64,000 nucleotides of DNA from NCBI RefSeq assembly GCF_009857505.1, contig NZ_WWCP01000035.1, positions 1 to 64,000 of the forward strand. Direction: 5' to 3'. The stretch is from Duganella lactea (lineage in GTDB: Bacteria > Pseudomonadota > Gammaproteobacteria > Burkholderiales > Burkholderiaceae_D). Positions 32,944-41,333 of the stretch are shown piece after piece. A program made the position numbers and the translations under genes. Each line of letters starts with the position of its first letter. The stretch's first letter is position 1. The notes below the pieces were generated by a model. That model did not search any database, had not been told where the DNA came from, and was given only the letters and a program-made list of their open reading frames with translations.

Positions 32944-33963
32944 ATGAATCATCCTGTCTCCCCACCCATCGAGCTGGTATGCCCGGCGGGTAGCCTGCCG
33001 GCGTTGAAGAACGCCGTCGACCTGGGCGCCGATTGCGTCTACCTCGGTTTTCGCGATGCCACCAACGCCCGCAACTTCGCCGGCCTCAATTTCGACGACG
33101 CCGCCATCAACACCGGCGTCGCCTACGCCCATGATCACGGCCGCAAGGTGCTGCTGGCGCTGAACACCTACCCGCAGCCGGACAACACGGCGCTGTGGCA
33201 GGCCGCCATCGACCGCGCCGCCAAGGCCGGCGTGGATGCCGTCATCCTGGCCGATCCGGGCCTGATGCGCTACGCCGCCGACAACTATCCGAACCTGCGC
33301 CTGCACCTGTCGGTGCAGGGCTCGGCCACCAACGCCGAGGCGATCAACTTTTACCAGAAGCAGTTTGGCGTGCAGCGCGCGGTGCTGCCGCGCGTGCTGT
33401 CGCTGGCGCAGGTGGAGCACGTCGTCAAGAACACCAACGTGGAAATCGAGGTGTTCGGCTTCGGCAGCCTGTGCGTGATGGTGGAGGGGCGCTGCCAGCT
33501 GTCGTCCTACGTCACCGGTGAATCGCCGAACACCCACGGCGTCTGCTCGCCGGCCAAGGCGGTGCGCTGGCAGCAGAATCCGCGCGGCCTGGAGTCGCGC
33601 CTCAACGGCGTGATGATCGACCGCTACACGCCGCAGGAAAACGCCAGCTATCCAACGCTGTGCAAGGGCCGCTTCGAGGTCGAGGATGAAACCTACTACG
33701 CCATCGAGGAACCCACCAGCCTGAATACGCTGGAACTGCTGCCGCAGTTGCTGGAAATGGGCGTGCGCGCGGTGAAGATCGAAGGCCGCCAGCGCAGCCC
33801 CGCCTACGTCTCGCAGGTGACGCGCGTGTGGCGCACCGCGCTGGACGACTGTCTGCGTAATACGGCGCGCTACTCGGTTAAGCCGGCCTGGATGTCGGAA
33901 CTGAACACGCTGGCCGAAGGCCAGCAGCACACACTGGGCGCGTATCACCGCTCGTGGAAATAA
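32944..33963 (+). CDS. ubiU: UbiU, O2-independent ubiquinone hydroxylation protein (peptidase U32 family)
   Basis: A 339-aa [4Fe-4S] protein needed, with UbiV, for prephenate-dependent hydroxylation of ubiquinone precursors without oxygen. It opens ELVCPAGSLPALKNAVDLGADCVYLG and keeps the four cluster cysteines at 177, 184, 201 and 240, with the same spacing as E. coli UbiU. Near-identity stretches include GESPNTHGVCSPAKAVRWQQ and EEPTSLNTLELLPQL. The in-frame ATG at 32899 was rejected: the FNR promoter would start transcription near 32919, downstream of it. First gene of ubiUVT; ubiV follows after 13 bp. Confidence 0.95.
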   Translation: MNHPVSPPIELVCPAGSLPALKNAVDLGADCVYLGFRDATNARNFAGLNFDDAAINTGVAYAHDHGRKVLLALNTYPQPDNTALWQAAIDRAAKAGVDAVILADPGLMRYAADNYPNLRLHLSVQGSATNAEAINFYQKQFGVQRAVLPRVLSLAQVEHVVKNTNVEIEVFGFGSLCVMVEGRCQLSSYVTGESPNTHGVCSPAKAVRWQQNPRGLESRLNGVMIDRYTPQENASYPTLCKGRFEVEDETYYAIEEPTSLNTLELLPQLLEMGVRAVKIEGRQRSPAYVSQVTRVWRTALDDCLRNTARYSVKPAWMSELNTLAEGQQHTLGAYHRSWK

Positions 33964-33976
33964 GAACGGAGAAGTC

Positions 33977-34879
33977 ATGTTGAAACTCGCCCTCGGGCCG
34001 CTGCTGTATTACTGGCCGCGCGCCAAGGTCCTGGAATTTTACGAACAAATCGCGGAGAGCCCGGTGGATATCGTCTACCTCGGCGAGACCGTGTGCTCGC
34101 GCCGCCACGAGCTGCGCGCCGCCGATTGGCTGAGCATCGCTGAACTGCTGCAAGCGCGCGGCAAGGAGGTGGTGATATCGACGCTGGTGTTGATCGAGTC
34201 CAGCGCGGACCTCGGTGCCCAGCGCAAGATCGTGGCGAATGGTCGCTTCCACGTGGAAGCCAACGACATTGGGGCGGTGCACATGCTGTCCGGCCAGTCG
34301 AGCTTTGTCGCCGGCCCACACCTGAATATCTACAATCCGCCAACGCTGGCGCTGATGCATGAACTGGGCGCGACGCGCTGGGTCATGCCGCTGGAGATGA
34401 GCCGCGATGGCTTGCGCCACATGCAGCGCAGCCGCCCGGAAGGCATGCAGACCGAAGTCTTCGCCTTCGGCCGCATGCCGCTGGCGTTTTCCGCCCGCTG
34501 CTTCACCGCGCGCAACCGCAACCTGCCAAAGGACGATTGCCGTTTCAGCTGCATCGATCATCCGGACGGCATGATGATGCAAACCAAGGAGAAGCAGGAG
34601 TTCCTGATCCTGAACGGCATCCAGAGCCAGTCGGCGCTGGTGTACAACCTGGTGGCGGAGATGGCGCAGATGGCGGAACTGGGCGTGGACGTGGCGCGCC
34701 TCAGCCCTCAGTCGACCAATATGAACGAGATCATCTCCGCCTTCGATGCCGCGCGCACCGGCGCCATGCCACCGCGCACCGCCGCCGACACGATCTTGCC
34801 GCTGCTGCCGTCCGAAGCCTGCAACGGCTACTGGTACGGCAAGCCTGGTCTGGAATATCGCATGGAGAACGCAGCATGA
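33977..34879 (+). CDS. ubiV: UbiV, O2-independent ubiquinone hydroxylation protein
   Basis: A 300-aa U32-family [4Fe-4S] protein, partner of UbiU. Cluster cysteines at 40, 175, 188 and 192 match the E. coli UbiV spacing (…C-13-C-4-C). Typical stretches are VDIVYLGETVCSRRHEL and VFAFGRMPLAFSARCFTARNRNLPKDDC. The UbiU-UbiV complex hydroxylates the ring of ubiquinone intermediates in anoxic cells, supplying quinone for NarGHI and NorB. Its stop codon overlaps the ubiT start (ATGA). Confidence 0.95.
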   Translation: MLKLALGPLLYYWPRAKVLEFYEQIAESPVDIVYLGETVCSRRHELRAADWLSIAELLQARGKEVVISTLVLIESSADLGAQRKIVANGRFHVEANDIGAVHMLSGQSSFVAGPHLNIYNPPTLALMHELGATRWVMPLEMSRDGLRHMQRSRPEGMQTEVFAFGRMPLAFSARCFTARNRNLPKDDCRFSCIDHPDGMMMQTKEKQEFLILNGIQSQSALVYNLVAEMAQMAELGVDVARLSPQSTNMNEIISAFDAARTGAMPPRTAADTILPLLPSEACNGYWYGKPGLEYRMENAA

Positions 34880-35370
34880 ACCCTGTAGCAAAAAACAATT
34901 TCGGCACGGTGCAACGGCTGCCGGCCTTGCTGGCCTCCCTCGGCCAGCGTCTGCCGGCGTTTCCCGGGTCGCTGCTGTGCGTGACGGCGCTGAATCTGGT
35001 GCTGAGACCGCATCTGCCGGATGACGTGCGCGCCGGACTGGCCGGCCGTCATCTGCGCGTGCGCGTCACTGACGCCGGCGTGGCGTTCGACTTTACCTGG
35101 CGCGGCGACGCTTTCGCTGCCCTGCGTCCCGCCGGCGTGCCGGACCTGGAAATCGGCGCCTGCACACGCGACTTCATCGCGCTGGCCAAGCGCGAGCAGG
35201 ACCCGGACACGCTGTTCTTCTCGCGCCGCTTGTCGATGGAAGGGGATACGGAACTGGGCCTGCTGGTGAAGAATACGCTCGACGCGATCGAGCTGCCGCT
35301 GACGGAACTGGGCCGCCAGGCCATTACCCGTTTTTTCAGCGCCCTGCCTGGCCGGCGCGGCGCACGTTAA
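34876..35370 (+). CDS. ubiT: UbiT, SCP2-domain lipid-binding accessory factor for anaerobic ubiquinone synthesis
   Basis: A 164-aa SCP2 sterol-carrier-like protein, the anaerobic counterpart of UbiJ, which holds lipid quinone intermediates for UbiU-UbiV. SCP2 features span about residues 40-130 (LAGRHLRVRVTDAGVAFDFTWRGDAFAAL... DTLFFSRRLSMEGDTELGLLVKN). The ATG at 34876 overlaps the ubiV stop by 4 bp; the longer in-frame extension upstream lies inside ubiV and was rejected. The last 35 bp overlap the 3' end of the convergent nrdG gene. Confidence 0.92.
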   Translation: MNPVAKNNFGTVQRLPALLASLGQRLPAFPGSLLCVTALNLVLRPHLPDDVRAGLAGRHLRVRVTDAGVAFDFTWRGDAFAALRPAGVPDLEIGACTRDFIALAKREQDPDTLFFSRRLSMEGDTELGLLVKNTLDAIELPLTELGRQAITRFFSALPGRRGAR

Positions 35371-36103
35371 ACCTGTCGAACAGCGGTGCTATCCCGGCCA
35401 GCAGCGCTTCGCCCGGATAGCCCGCCTGCGCACCCGCCACCAGGCCTTCATCGGCGCACCCGGTGGCGCGGAATTCCTGTAATACATAGTTTTCCACGCC
35501 CATCGCGGCCAGCGCCCGCGCCAGCTCCGCCAGCAACGCCGGTGACAGCTGCGCTGGATGGACTGTCGTGCGACACTCGTAATCGACGCCGCTGGCGAGG
35601 ATGGCGGCCACGCTTTCCCGCACCGGCGCGCCGCTGTCGGGAACACCGGTCACGTCGGCATAGCGCGCGAATGTGGTCTTCACATCAAAGCCCACCCAAT
35701 CCACCAGCGGCAGCACGCTTTTCAAACGTTCCGGGTAAATGCAGGCGGTTTCCAGGCCGATCTTGAAGCCCATCGCACGCACTTGCGAGATGGCGCTGTG
35801 CAGCGCCGGGTCCATGGTGGGCTCGCCGCCGCAGAACACCACCGCGTCCAGCATGCCGGCGCGCCGTTCCAGCGTCGTCAGAATGTCTTTCCAGGCGATC
35901 GGGCTGTCGCGCGTGCGCTCCTGCAGGTGGGTGTTCTGGCAGTAGCCGCAGCGCCACGGGCAGCCCTGCACGAATATCACGGCCGACAGCAGGCCGGGAT
36001 ATTCGCTGGCGCTGAACGGGGTGTAGCCGCCAACGCGCAGTTGGCGGCCTTGCTCTTTAAGATTCCAGCTGCGCATGCGGCTCACGGAAGAATTTACGTT
36101 CAT
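35336..36103 (-). CDS. nrdG: NrdG, anaerobic ribonucleotide reductase activating protein (radical SAM)
   Basis: A 255-aa radical-SAM activase. The CxxxCxxC cluster motif is in GCPWRCGYCQNTHL, followed by VVFCGGEPTMDP. It cleaves S-adenosylmethionine to place the glycyl radical on the class III reductase. The start at 36103 has a strong AGGGGGAG ribosome binding site, but lies within the preceding glycyl-radical peptide gene (47-bp overlap in another frame), so translation is probably coupled. Another in-frame ATG at 36076 has a poorer site. Convergent with ubiT, with a 35-bp overlap of coding sequence. Confidence 0.93.
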   Translation of the reverse strand: MNVNSSVSRMRSWNLKEQGRQLRVGGYTPFSASEYPGLLSAVIFVQGCPWRCGYCQNTHLQERTRDSPIAWKDILTTLERRAGMLDAVVFCGGEPTMDPALHSAISQVRAMGFKIGLETACIYPERLKSVLPLVDWVGFDVKTTFARYADVTGVPDSGAPVRESVAAILASGVDYECRTTVHPAQLSPALLAELARALAAMGVENYVLQEFRATGCADEGLVAGAQAGYPGEALLAGIAPLFDRFNVRRAGQAGR

Positions 36104-36233
36104 GGAACTCCCCCTGCTTGCCGATATTGAAGGACGATACCGGACGATGGTAGCCCATGACGCGGGTCCAGATTTCGCAGCGCTGGCGTTCCGAGTCGTC
36201 GAGCTGGATGGTTTGCTGGTTCACACTTTGCAT
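36057..36233 (-). CDS. Separately encoded glycyl-radical peptide of the class III ribonucleotide reductase
   Basis: A 58-aa gene lying between nrdD and nrdG. It contains RCEIWTRVMGYHRPVSSFN, which matches the C-terminal glycyl-radical loop of NrdD proteins (the RVxGY motif; radical site Gly27 here), then GKQGEFHERKFF. The main NrdD ends after its zinc-finger block without any such motif. This small gene has its own AAAGGAA ribosome binding site 6-8 bp before its ATG, overlaps the nrdD stop by 13 bp in another frame, and overlaps nrdG by 47 bp. So the radical loop is apparently supplied as a separate polypeptide. A sequencing frameshift is less likely because the start signal is good. Confidence 0.82.
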   Translation of the reverse strand: MQSVNQQTIQLDDSERQRCEIWTRVMGYHRPVSSFNIGKQGEFHERKFFREPHAQLES

Positions 36234-38260
36234 GGCGTTTCCTTTGCTGGTTGTTGAAGAGTGGCTTGTTTGCGGGCGATGATGTCGGCATCGCATTTCG
36301 GGCAGAACTCGTGGCTGCCATTCAGGTAGCCGTGTTTCGGGCAGATCGAGAAGGTCGGCGTGACGGTGATGTACGGCAGGCCGAAACGTCCCAGCGCGCG
36401 GCGCACCAGCGTGCGGCAGGCGGCGGCGCTGGATAGCGCCTCGGTCAGGTACAGGTGCAGCACGGTGCCGCCGGTGTACTTGCGTTGCAGTTCGTCCTGC
36501 TGTTCCAGCGCTGCGAACGGATCTTCGGTATAGCCGACCGGCAGCTGCGAGGAGTTGGTGTAGTAGGGCTGCTGCGGCGTGCCGGCCTGCAGGATGTTCG
36601 GGTAGCGCTTCTTGTCTTCCTTGGCGAAGCGGTAGGTCGTGCCTTCCGCCGGCGTGGCTTCCAGGTTGTACATATGGCCGGTGGCTTCCTGGAATTCGAC
36701 CATGCGCGCGCGCACGTGGTCCAGCAGGCGCAGGGCGAAGGCGCGGCCCCACGGCGTGGTGATGTCGTGTTTTCCTTCCGGGTCGAAGTTGCGGATCATC
36801 TCATTGACGCCGTTGACGCCCAGCGTGGAGAAGTGGTTGCGCAGCGTGCCCAGATAGCGTTTGGTGTACGGGAACAGGCCATTGTCCATGTGGCGCTGGA
36901 TGACTTTGCGCTTTATTTCGAGGCTGTCGCGGCCCAGTTCCAGCAGGCGGTCCAGCGCGGCGAGCAGACCCGGTTCGTCGCCGCGATACAGATAGCCGAG
37001 GCGCGCGCAGTTGATCGTGACCACACCCAGCGAGCCGGTTTGCTCGGCCGAGCCAAACAGGCCGTTGCCGCGTTTGAGCAGCTCGCGCAGATCCAGCTGC
37101 AAACGGCAGCACATCGAGCGGATCATGTTCGGCTTCAGTTCCGAGTTGATGAAGTTCTGGAAGTAGGGCAGGCCGTAGCGGGCCGTCATCTCGAACAGCA
37201 GCTCGGCGTTTGGGCTCTCCCACGCGAAGTCCTCGGTGATGTTGTAGGTCGGGATGGGGAAGGTGAAGGCGCGGCCCTTGGCGTCGCCGGTCATCATGAT
37301 CTCGATGTAGGCGCGGTTGATCATGTCCATCTCTTCCTGCAGCTCGCCGTAGGAGAACGGCATTTCCTCGCCGGCGATGTGGGGAATCTGCTCGCGCAGG
37401 TCTTCCGGGCACACCCAGTCGAAGGTCAGGTTGGTGAACGGCGTCTGCGTGCCCCAGCGCGACGGCACATTCAGGTTGTAGATCAGCTCCTGCATGTACT
37501 GCTTGACTTCATCGTAGCGCAGCCTGTCCTTGCGGATGAAGGGCGCCATGTAGGTGTCGAAGGAGCTGAAGGCCTGGGCGCCGGCCCATTCATTCTGCAG
37601 CGTGCCGAGGAAGTTGACGATCTGGCCGATGGCGCTGGACATATGGCGCGGCGGGCTGGATTCCACCTTGCCCGGTACGCCGTTCAGGCCTTCGTTGAGC
37701 AGCGTGCGCAGCGACCAACCGGCGCAATACCCGGCCAGCATGTCCAGATCGTGGATGTGGATGTCGGCGTCGCGGTGGGCGCGGCCCACTTCCGGCGGGT
37801 AGACGTGATTGAGCCAGTAGTTGGCGATGACTTTGCCGGACACGTTGAGTATCAGGCCACCCAGCGAGTAGCCCTGGTTGGCGTTGGCGTTGACGCGCCA
37901 GTCCTGGCGTTCGAGGTATTCGTTGATGGAGGACGCCACGTCGACCAGCGAGTGCTTGTCCTGGCGCAGCGAGGCATGCTGCTCGCGGTAGACCACGTAG
38001 GCGCGCAGCGTGCGGCGGAAGCCCGCTTGGTACAGGACCTTTTCCACCGTGTCCTGCACCAGTTCCACCGTCAGCCTGTCGGTCTGCGGCAGCGTGGAGA
38101 GTTGCAGCAGCACGGCCTCGGTCAGCTGGTTGGCCTGCTGGGTGTCGAATTCGCCGGTGGCGCGGCCAGCGCGCAGCAGTGCGCTTTCAATCTTCACCAG
38201 GTTGAATGGCTGCTCGCCGCCATCGCGCTTGATGATTTTGGTATGAAATAGTCCTTCCAT
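36221..38260 (-). CDS. nrdD: NrdD, class III (anaerobic) ribonucleoside-triphosphate reductase, catalytic subunit lacking the glycyl-radical loop
   Basis: A 679-aa reductase making dNTPs without oxygen. Residues about 1-90 are an ATP-cone (FHTKIIKRDGGEQPFNLVKIESALLRAG). The ten-stranded barrel contains the hallmark DADIHIHDLDMLAGYCAGWSL. A zinc-finger-like tail CPKHGYLNGSHEFCPKCDADI ends the protein; the usual C-terminal RVxGY glycyl-radical segment is absent and is encoded by the next gene (36057-36233). Two NrdR boxes overlap its promoter and leader. Gene order is nrdD, radical peptide, nrdG. Needed for growth by nitrate respiration. Confidence 0.93.
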   Translation of the reverse strand: MEGLFHTKIIKRDGGEQPFNLVKIESALLRAGRATGEFDTQQANQLTEAVLLQLSTLPQTDRLTVELVQDTVEKVLYQAGFRRTLRAYVVYREQHASLRQDKHSLVDVASSINEYLERQDWRVNANANQGYSLGGLILNVSGKVIANYWLNHVYPPEVGRAHRDADIHIHDLDMLAGYCAGWSLRTLLNEGLNGVPGKVESSPPRHMSSAIGQIVNFLGTLQNEWAGAQAFSSFDTYMAPFIRKDRLRYDEVKQYMQELIYNLNVPSRWGTQTPFTNLTFDWVCPEDLREQIPHIAGEEMPFSYGELQEEMDMINRAYIEIMMTGDAKGRAFTFPIPTYNITEDFAWESPNAELLFEMTARYGLPYFQNFINSELKPNMIRSMCCRLQLDLRELLKRGNGLFGSAEQTGSLGVVTINCARLGYLYRGDEPGLLAALDRLLELGRDSLEIKRKVIQRHMDNGLFPYTKRYLGTLRNHFSTLGVNGVNEMIRNFDPEGKHDITTPWGRAFALRLLDHVRARMVEFQEATGHMYNLEATPAEGTTYRFAKEDKKRYPNILQAGTPQQPYYTNSSQLPVGYTEDPFAALEQQDELQRKYTGGTVLHLYLTEALSSAAACRTLVRRALGRFGLPYITVTPTFSICPKHGYLNGSHEFCPKCDADIIARKQATLQQPAKETPCKV

Positions 38261-38264
38261 GCTG

Positions 38265-38310
38265 ACCCCATATTTAGTTGGTTTGATCGTTGGGCCACTA
38301 TATATGGTGT
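38265..38310 (-). promoter_or_regulatory. Tandem NrdR boxes upstream of nrdD
   Basis: CCACTATATATGGTGT (38295-38310) matches the NrdR-box consensus ACACWATATATWGTGT at 14 of 16 positions. ACCCCATATTTAGTTG (38265-38280) matches at 11 of 16. They are exactly 30 bp apart, the usual three-helical-turn spacing for NrdR pairs. The proximal box begins 5 bp from the nrdD ATG and the distal box covers the A/T-rich -10 region, consistent with repression by NrdR when dATP is high. Confidence 0.85.
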
Positions 38311-38339
38311 TTTTGGCGACGGTTAGCCCTATCTGTAGA

Positions 38340-38357
38340 TTTCTTGATCTGGCTTAT
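38340..38357. promoter_or_regulatory. Shared anaerobic-promoter motif TTTCTTGAT-N4-STTAT, copy 1 (nrdD)
   Basis: TTTCTTGATCTGGCTTAT lies 80-97 bp upstream of the nrdD ATG. It closely matches elements at 44017 and 62509. Its TTGAT half resembles an FNR half-site, but the second half does not match ATCAA and no -10 lies at the 33-bp distance seen for the true FNR promoters here. Confidence 0.55.
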
Positions 38358-39013
38358 CTTTTTAACGCCGTGGCGATTTGCTTAACGAATTCCGGATCCG
38401 GATCGACCGTCAGCTTGTTGCTGTCGGCGCGCACGCTGCCGTCCGGGTTGAGCAGGACGATGCGGGTGGTGTGGCTGATTTCACCGTTGTCCAGTGGACG
38501 GTAGCGGATGTCCAGCGCGGCGGCCAGCATGCGCGTGTCGGTGTCGCTGCCGGCGACGGCGAGGCGGAACTGCGCCGGATCGAGCTTCTGCATGTCGGCC
38601 ATCATGGCGAGCGATTTCGGCGTGTCGCGCTTGGGATCGAGGCTGATCAGCAGCACGCGCAGACGCTTGCCGTCCGGGCCGAGCGCGCCGACGGTGCGCT
38701 TCAGCGTTTCGATGACCACCGGGCAGGCCGAGTGGCAGTCGCCGTAGAACATGGTCACCAGCAGCGGCGCGCCGGCGGCGTCCTTCAGCACGAAGCGCTG
38801 TCCGGCGGCGTCGGTCAGCGGCGTTGGCACCTGATAGACGGAGTTGGCGGGGATGGCGACGCCGGGCGCGGACGGCGCCCACGCGCCGGTGCCGGTCGCT
38901 GGCGCGGTCTGCGCGTGCGCCGCGTGGCCGCCATGGTCGTGCTGCTGCGCGCCGGCCTGGCCGAACGTCAGCAGCGCGGAAATCAATGTGAAAGTGATGG
39001 CGGTGCGTTTCAT
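38354..39013 (-). CDS. SCO1/SenC-family copper chaperone / thiol protein
   Basis: A 219-aa exported thioredoxin-fold protein. Signal peptide (about 1-22) then a His-rich stretch (HDHGGHAAHAQ). The SCO copper motif is GDCHSACP (CxxxC) and the distal His is in GEISHTTRIVLL. SCO proteins deliver copper to, or reduce thiols in, copper enzymes. Its place after nirK and nirV (ATGA overlap with nirV) suggests a role in loading copper into NirK. The ATG at 39013 was chosen because a signal peptide starts there; the longer frame upstream lies inside nirV. Confidence 0.92.
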   Translation of the reverse strand: MKRTAITFTLISALLTFGQAGAQQHDHGGHAAHAQTAPATGTGAWAPSAPGVAIPANSVYQVPTPLTDAAGQRFVLKDAAGAPLLVTMFYGDCHSACPVVIETLKRTVGALGPDGKRLRVLLISLDPKRDTPKSLAMMADMQKLDPAQFRLAVAGSDTDTRMLAAALDIRYRPLDNGEISHTTRIVLLNPDGSVRADSNKLTVDPDPEFVKQIATALKR

Positions 39014-39906
39014 GGTGTAGCTCCTTGATCGGTGGAGTCGCGCGCGCAGCGGAATCCGAGGTTGGCGCCACCCTGGCGTGCTTCCATGGCGGAGAGCAGG
39101 GCGAGGCGCATCAGGACCGCGTAGTTGCGACGGTCTTGCAGGGAGACGGCGGCGCCGCCGCAGTAGTCGAGCTGTTTCTTTTCGACGCTGGAACGGCTGT
39201 CGGCATTGACAAAAAGGCCGCTGTAGTCTTCCACCCATTCCCATACCAGGCCATGCATGTCATGCACGCCGTAGTAGTTGGCTGGGGTGGAGGCTACGCG
39301 GCCGGGAGGGGCTTTGCCCGCGTCGGCGTACCAGCGCAGGATGTTGGAGAGCCAGGCGTCGTCGTCGCGCGCATCGGCTTGCGTTGCGTCGGCTTTGGCG
39401 GCGAATTCCCATTCATACCAGCGGGGGAGTCTGGCTTGCTCTGACGCGCAATAGGCTTGCGCGGCATACCAGCTGACCTGGATGACCGGGGCTTCGTCGT
39501 CGGCGCCGTCGATGGCGGACAGGTAGCCTGGCGCCGTGAACAGGGCCGGGGCCTGCCCGCGCCGCCACATCGTCGACGTTTGCAGGAAGGCCTTGAACTC
39601 ACGGTTGGTAACGAGGCGGCTGCGCAGTTGGTAGGGCTGGACCTGCGCGTCGGCCGCCACGCCGTCCGCCGGCAGCACGCTGCGCAACGGACCGCCGGCG
39701 ATGGCGCGATATTCCACGCCACCGCCGGAGCCGCCGCCGGTATCACCTTCGGCGCTTGGCCGGGGCGTGACACAGACGTCGGCGAGAGCGCTGTCGAGAC
39801 GGGCGCCGATATCAGACTGCTGGACCGGACCGCTGCCGCTGGCGGCCCCACTGGCGGTCACGCTGCACGCAACCGCGATGGACAGTGCGAGTATCGGCGC
39901 TTTCAT
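39010..39906 (-). CDS. nirV: NirV-like formylglycine-generating-enzyme (SUMF1) family protein
   Basis: A 298-aa exported protein (signal peptide about 1-22). It has the FGE-sulfatase fold: LVTNREFKAFL, VIQVSWYAAQAYCASEQARLPRWYEWEFAAKA, VHDMHGLVWEWVEDYSGLF and a C-terminal GFRCAR. Proteins of this family are encoded directly after nirK in many denitrifiers (NirV). The biochemical role is unknown; an accessory function in NirK maturation is assumed from linkage. It starts 2 bp after the nirK stop and overlaps sco by ATGA. Confidence 0.88.
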   Translation of the reverse strand: MKAPILALSIAVACSVTASGAASGSGPVQQSDIGARLDSALADVCVTPRPSAEGDTGGGSGGGVEYRAIAGGPLRSVLPADGVAADAQVQPYQLRSRLVTNREFKAFLQTSTMWRRGQAPALFTAPGYLSAIDGADDEAPVIQVSWYAAQAYCASEQARLPRWYEWEFAAKADATQADARDDDAWLSNILRWYADAGKAPPGRVASTPANYYGVHDMHGLVWEWVEDYSGLFVNADSRSSVEKKQLDYCGGAAVSLQDRRNYAVLMRLALLSAMEARQGGANLGFRCARDSTDQGATP

Positions 39907-39908
39907 GA

Positions 39909-41303
39909 TTACCTCGCTTTGCGCATTTCCGCCACCTGGGCCGGCGTGATCACCGGTTTGCCGTCGTTCATCGCCACGCTGACATAGTTGATCACCGCCG
40001 CCACGTCTTCGTCATTGAGCTCCTGCGGCGGCATCACGCCGTTGTAATGCTCGCCGTTGACGACCAGTTCACCGGTACGGCCGTGCAGCACGATGTGCGC
40101 CATTTCATATGGACGCTCCTTGAAGAAGTCCGACTTGGCCAGCGGCGGGAATACGCCCGGCACACCCTGCCCCTTGTCCTGATGGCAGACCGCGCAGGTG
40201 TTGTCGTACACCGACTTGCCGCGTACCTGTTCACCGGGCAGGGCTGGCACCACCGGCGCTGCCTTCACCGGCGCCGCGGCCGTTTTCGCGCCAGGCAGCG
40301 GCTTCTTGACGCCCTTGCCGTAGATGGCAAAGTTGTCAGGACCGCTGACCGACAGCAGGCCGATCGCGCCCTTGTTGAAAGCGCGGGTCAGCGAGTGGTC
40401 GACCAGTGTCAGATTGCCCGGTACTTTTGGGGTGAACTCCAGGATGGCCGAACCGCCGGCCGGCACCATCGTTGTCTGCACCTGCTCCTGGAACTTGGTA
40501 CCGCCCTCGAAGTACACCTTGTCGAAGATGGCGCCGATGATGTGGAAGCTCGACGTGATGTTAGGGCCGCCGACGCCGAAGAACATGCGGATCTTCTCGT
40601 TGGTTTTCGCGGTCAGCGCGTTGGCGCCGGTCAGCGCGCCGTCTGCGCCGTTGAACAGCACATAGGTCGGTTTCTCGTCGATGGCCTTCTGCTGGTCGAA
40701 GCCCTGCAGGCCCGGCGCGCGGTAGGCGCCGGAGGTGTAGAAGTCGCCCTGCATCACATAGTATTCCTTGTCGACCTTGGACATGCCTTCCTTCGGTTCG
40801 ACCAGGATCATGCCGTACATGCCGTTGGCCACGTGCATGCCAACCGGCGCGGTGGCGCAGTGGTAGACATACAGGCCAGGATTGAGCGCCTTGAACGTGA
40901 AGCTGGCCTCATTGCCCGGCGCGATCAGCGTTTGTGCCGCGCCGCCGCCAGGACCGGTCACCGCGTGCAGGTCGATATTGTGCGGCAGCTTGTTGTCCGG
41001 GAGGTTTTGCAGGTTCAGCTCCACCGTGTCGCCTTCGCGCACGCGGATCATCTTGCCGGGCACCGTGCCGCCAAAAGTCCAGAAGGTGTATTTTGTCCCC
41101 GGCGCGATTTCGCGCTCGACCTCCTCCACGGTCAGGTTGACCACCACCTTGGCGGGGGTCTTGCGGGTTATCTGAGGAGGCATCAACGGCGGAGCGACCA
41201 GTTCCTGCGTGATGACGGGAAGTTCTGGAGCGGCGAAACTTTGGGACATCACGAGCAGCGCGGCGGTAATGCTGGCGGCGGCAAGCTTGAATTGCGTTTT
41301 CAT
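39909..41303 (-). CDS. nirK: NirK/AniA copper nitrite reductase with C-terminal cytochrome c domain
   Basis: A 464-aa periplasmic NO-forming nitrite reductase. Signal peptide about 1-24. The first cupredoxin domain carries type-1 copper ligands His108, Cys149, His157 and Met162 (PHNIDLH, YVYHCATAPVGMH, MYGM) and type-2 ligands His113 and His148. The second cupredoxin domain supplies the third type-2 His (SSFHIIGAIF region). A linker rich in Ala/Pro leads to a C-terminal class I cytochrome c with NTCAVCH and a distal Met region (YNGVMPPQ). The three-domain form is known from Ralstonia pickettii. The ATG at 41303 has AAGGTG upstream; the GTG four codons earlier lacks a site. Operon: norB-DUF2249-nirK-nirV-sco. 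Confidence 0.95.
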   Translation of the reverse strand: MKTQFKLAAASITAALLVMSQSFAAPELPVITQELVAPPLMPPQITRKTPAKVVVNLTVEEVEREIAPGTKYTFWTFGGTVPGKMIRVREGDTVELNLQNLPDNKLPHNIDLHAVTGPGGGAAQTLIAPGNEASFTFKALNPGLYVYHCATAPVGMHVANGMYGMILVEPKEGMSKVDKEYYVMQGDFYTSGAYRAPGLQGFDQQKAIDEKPTYVLFNGADGALTGANALTAKTNEKIRMFFGVGGPNITSSFHIIGAIFDKVYFEGGTKFQEQVQTTMVPAGGSAILEFTPKVPGNLTLVDHSLTRAFNKGAIGLLSVSGPDNFAIYGKGVKKPLPGAKTAAAPVKAAPVVPALPGEQVRGKSVYDNTCAVCHQDKGQGVPGVFPPLAKSDFFKERPYEMAHIVLHGRTGELVVNGEHYNGVMPPQELNDEDVAAVINYVSVAMNDGKPVITPAQVAEMRKAR

Positions 41304-41333
41304 CTCAATCACCTTCTGGTTGTCGTTAGTGTT

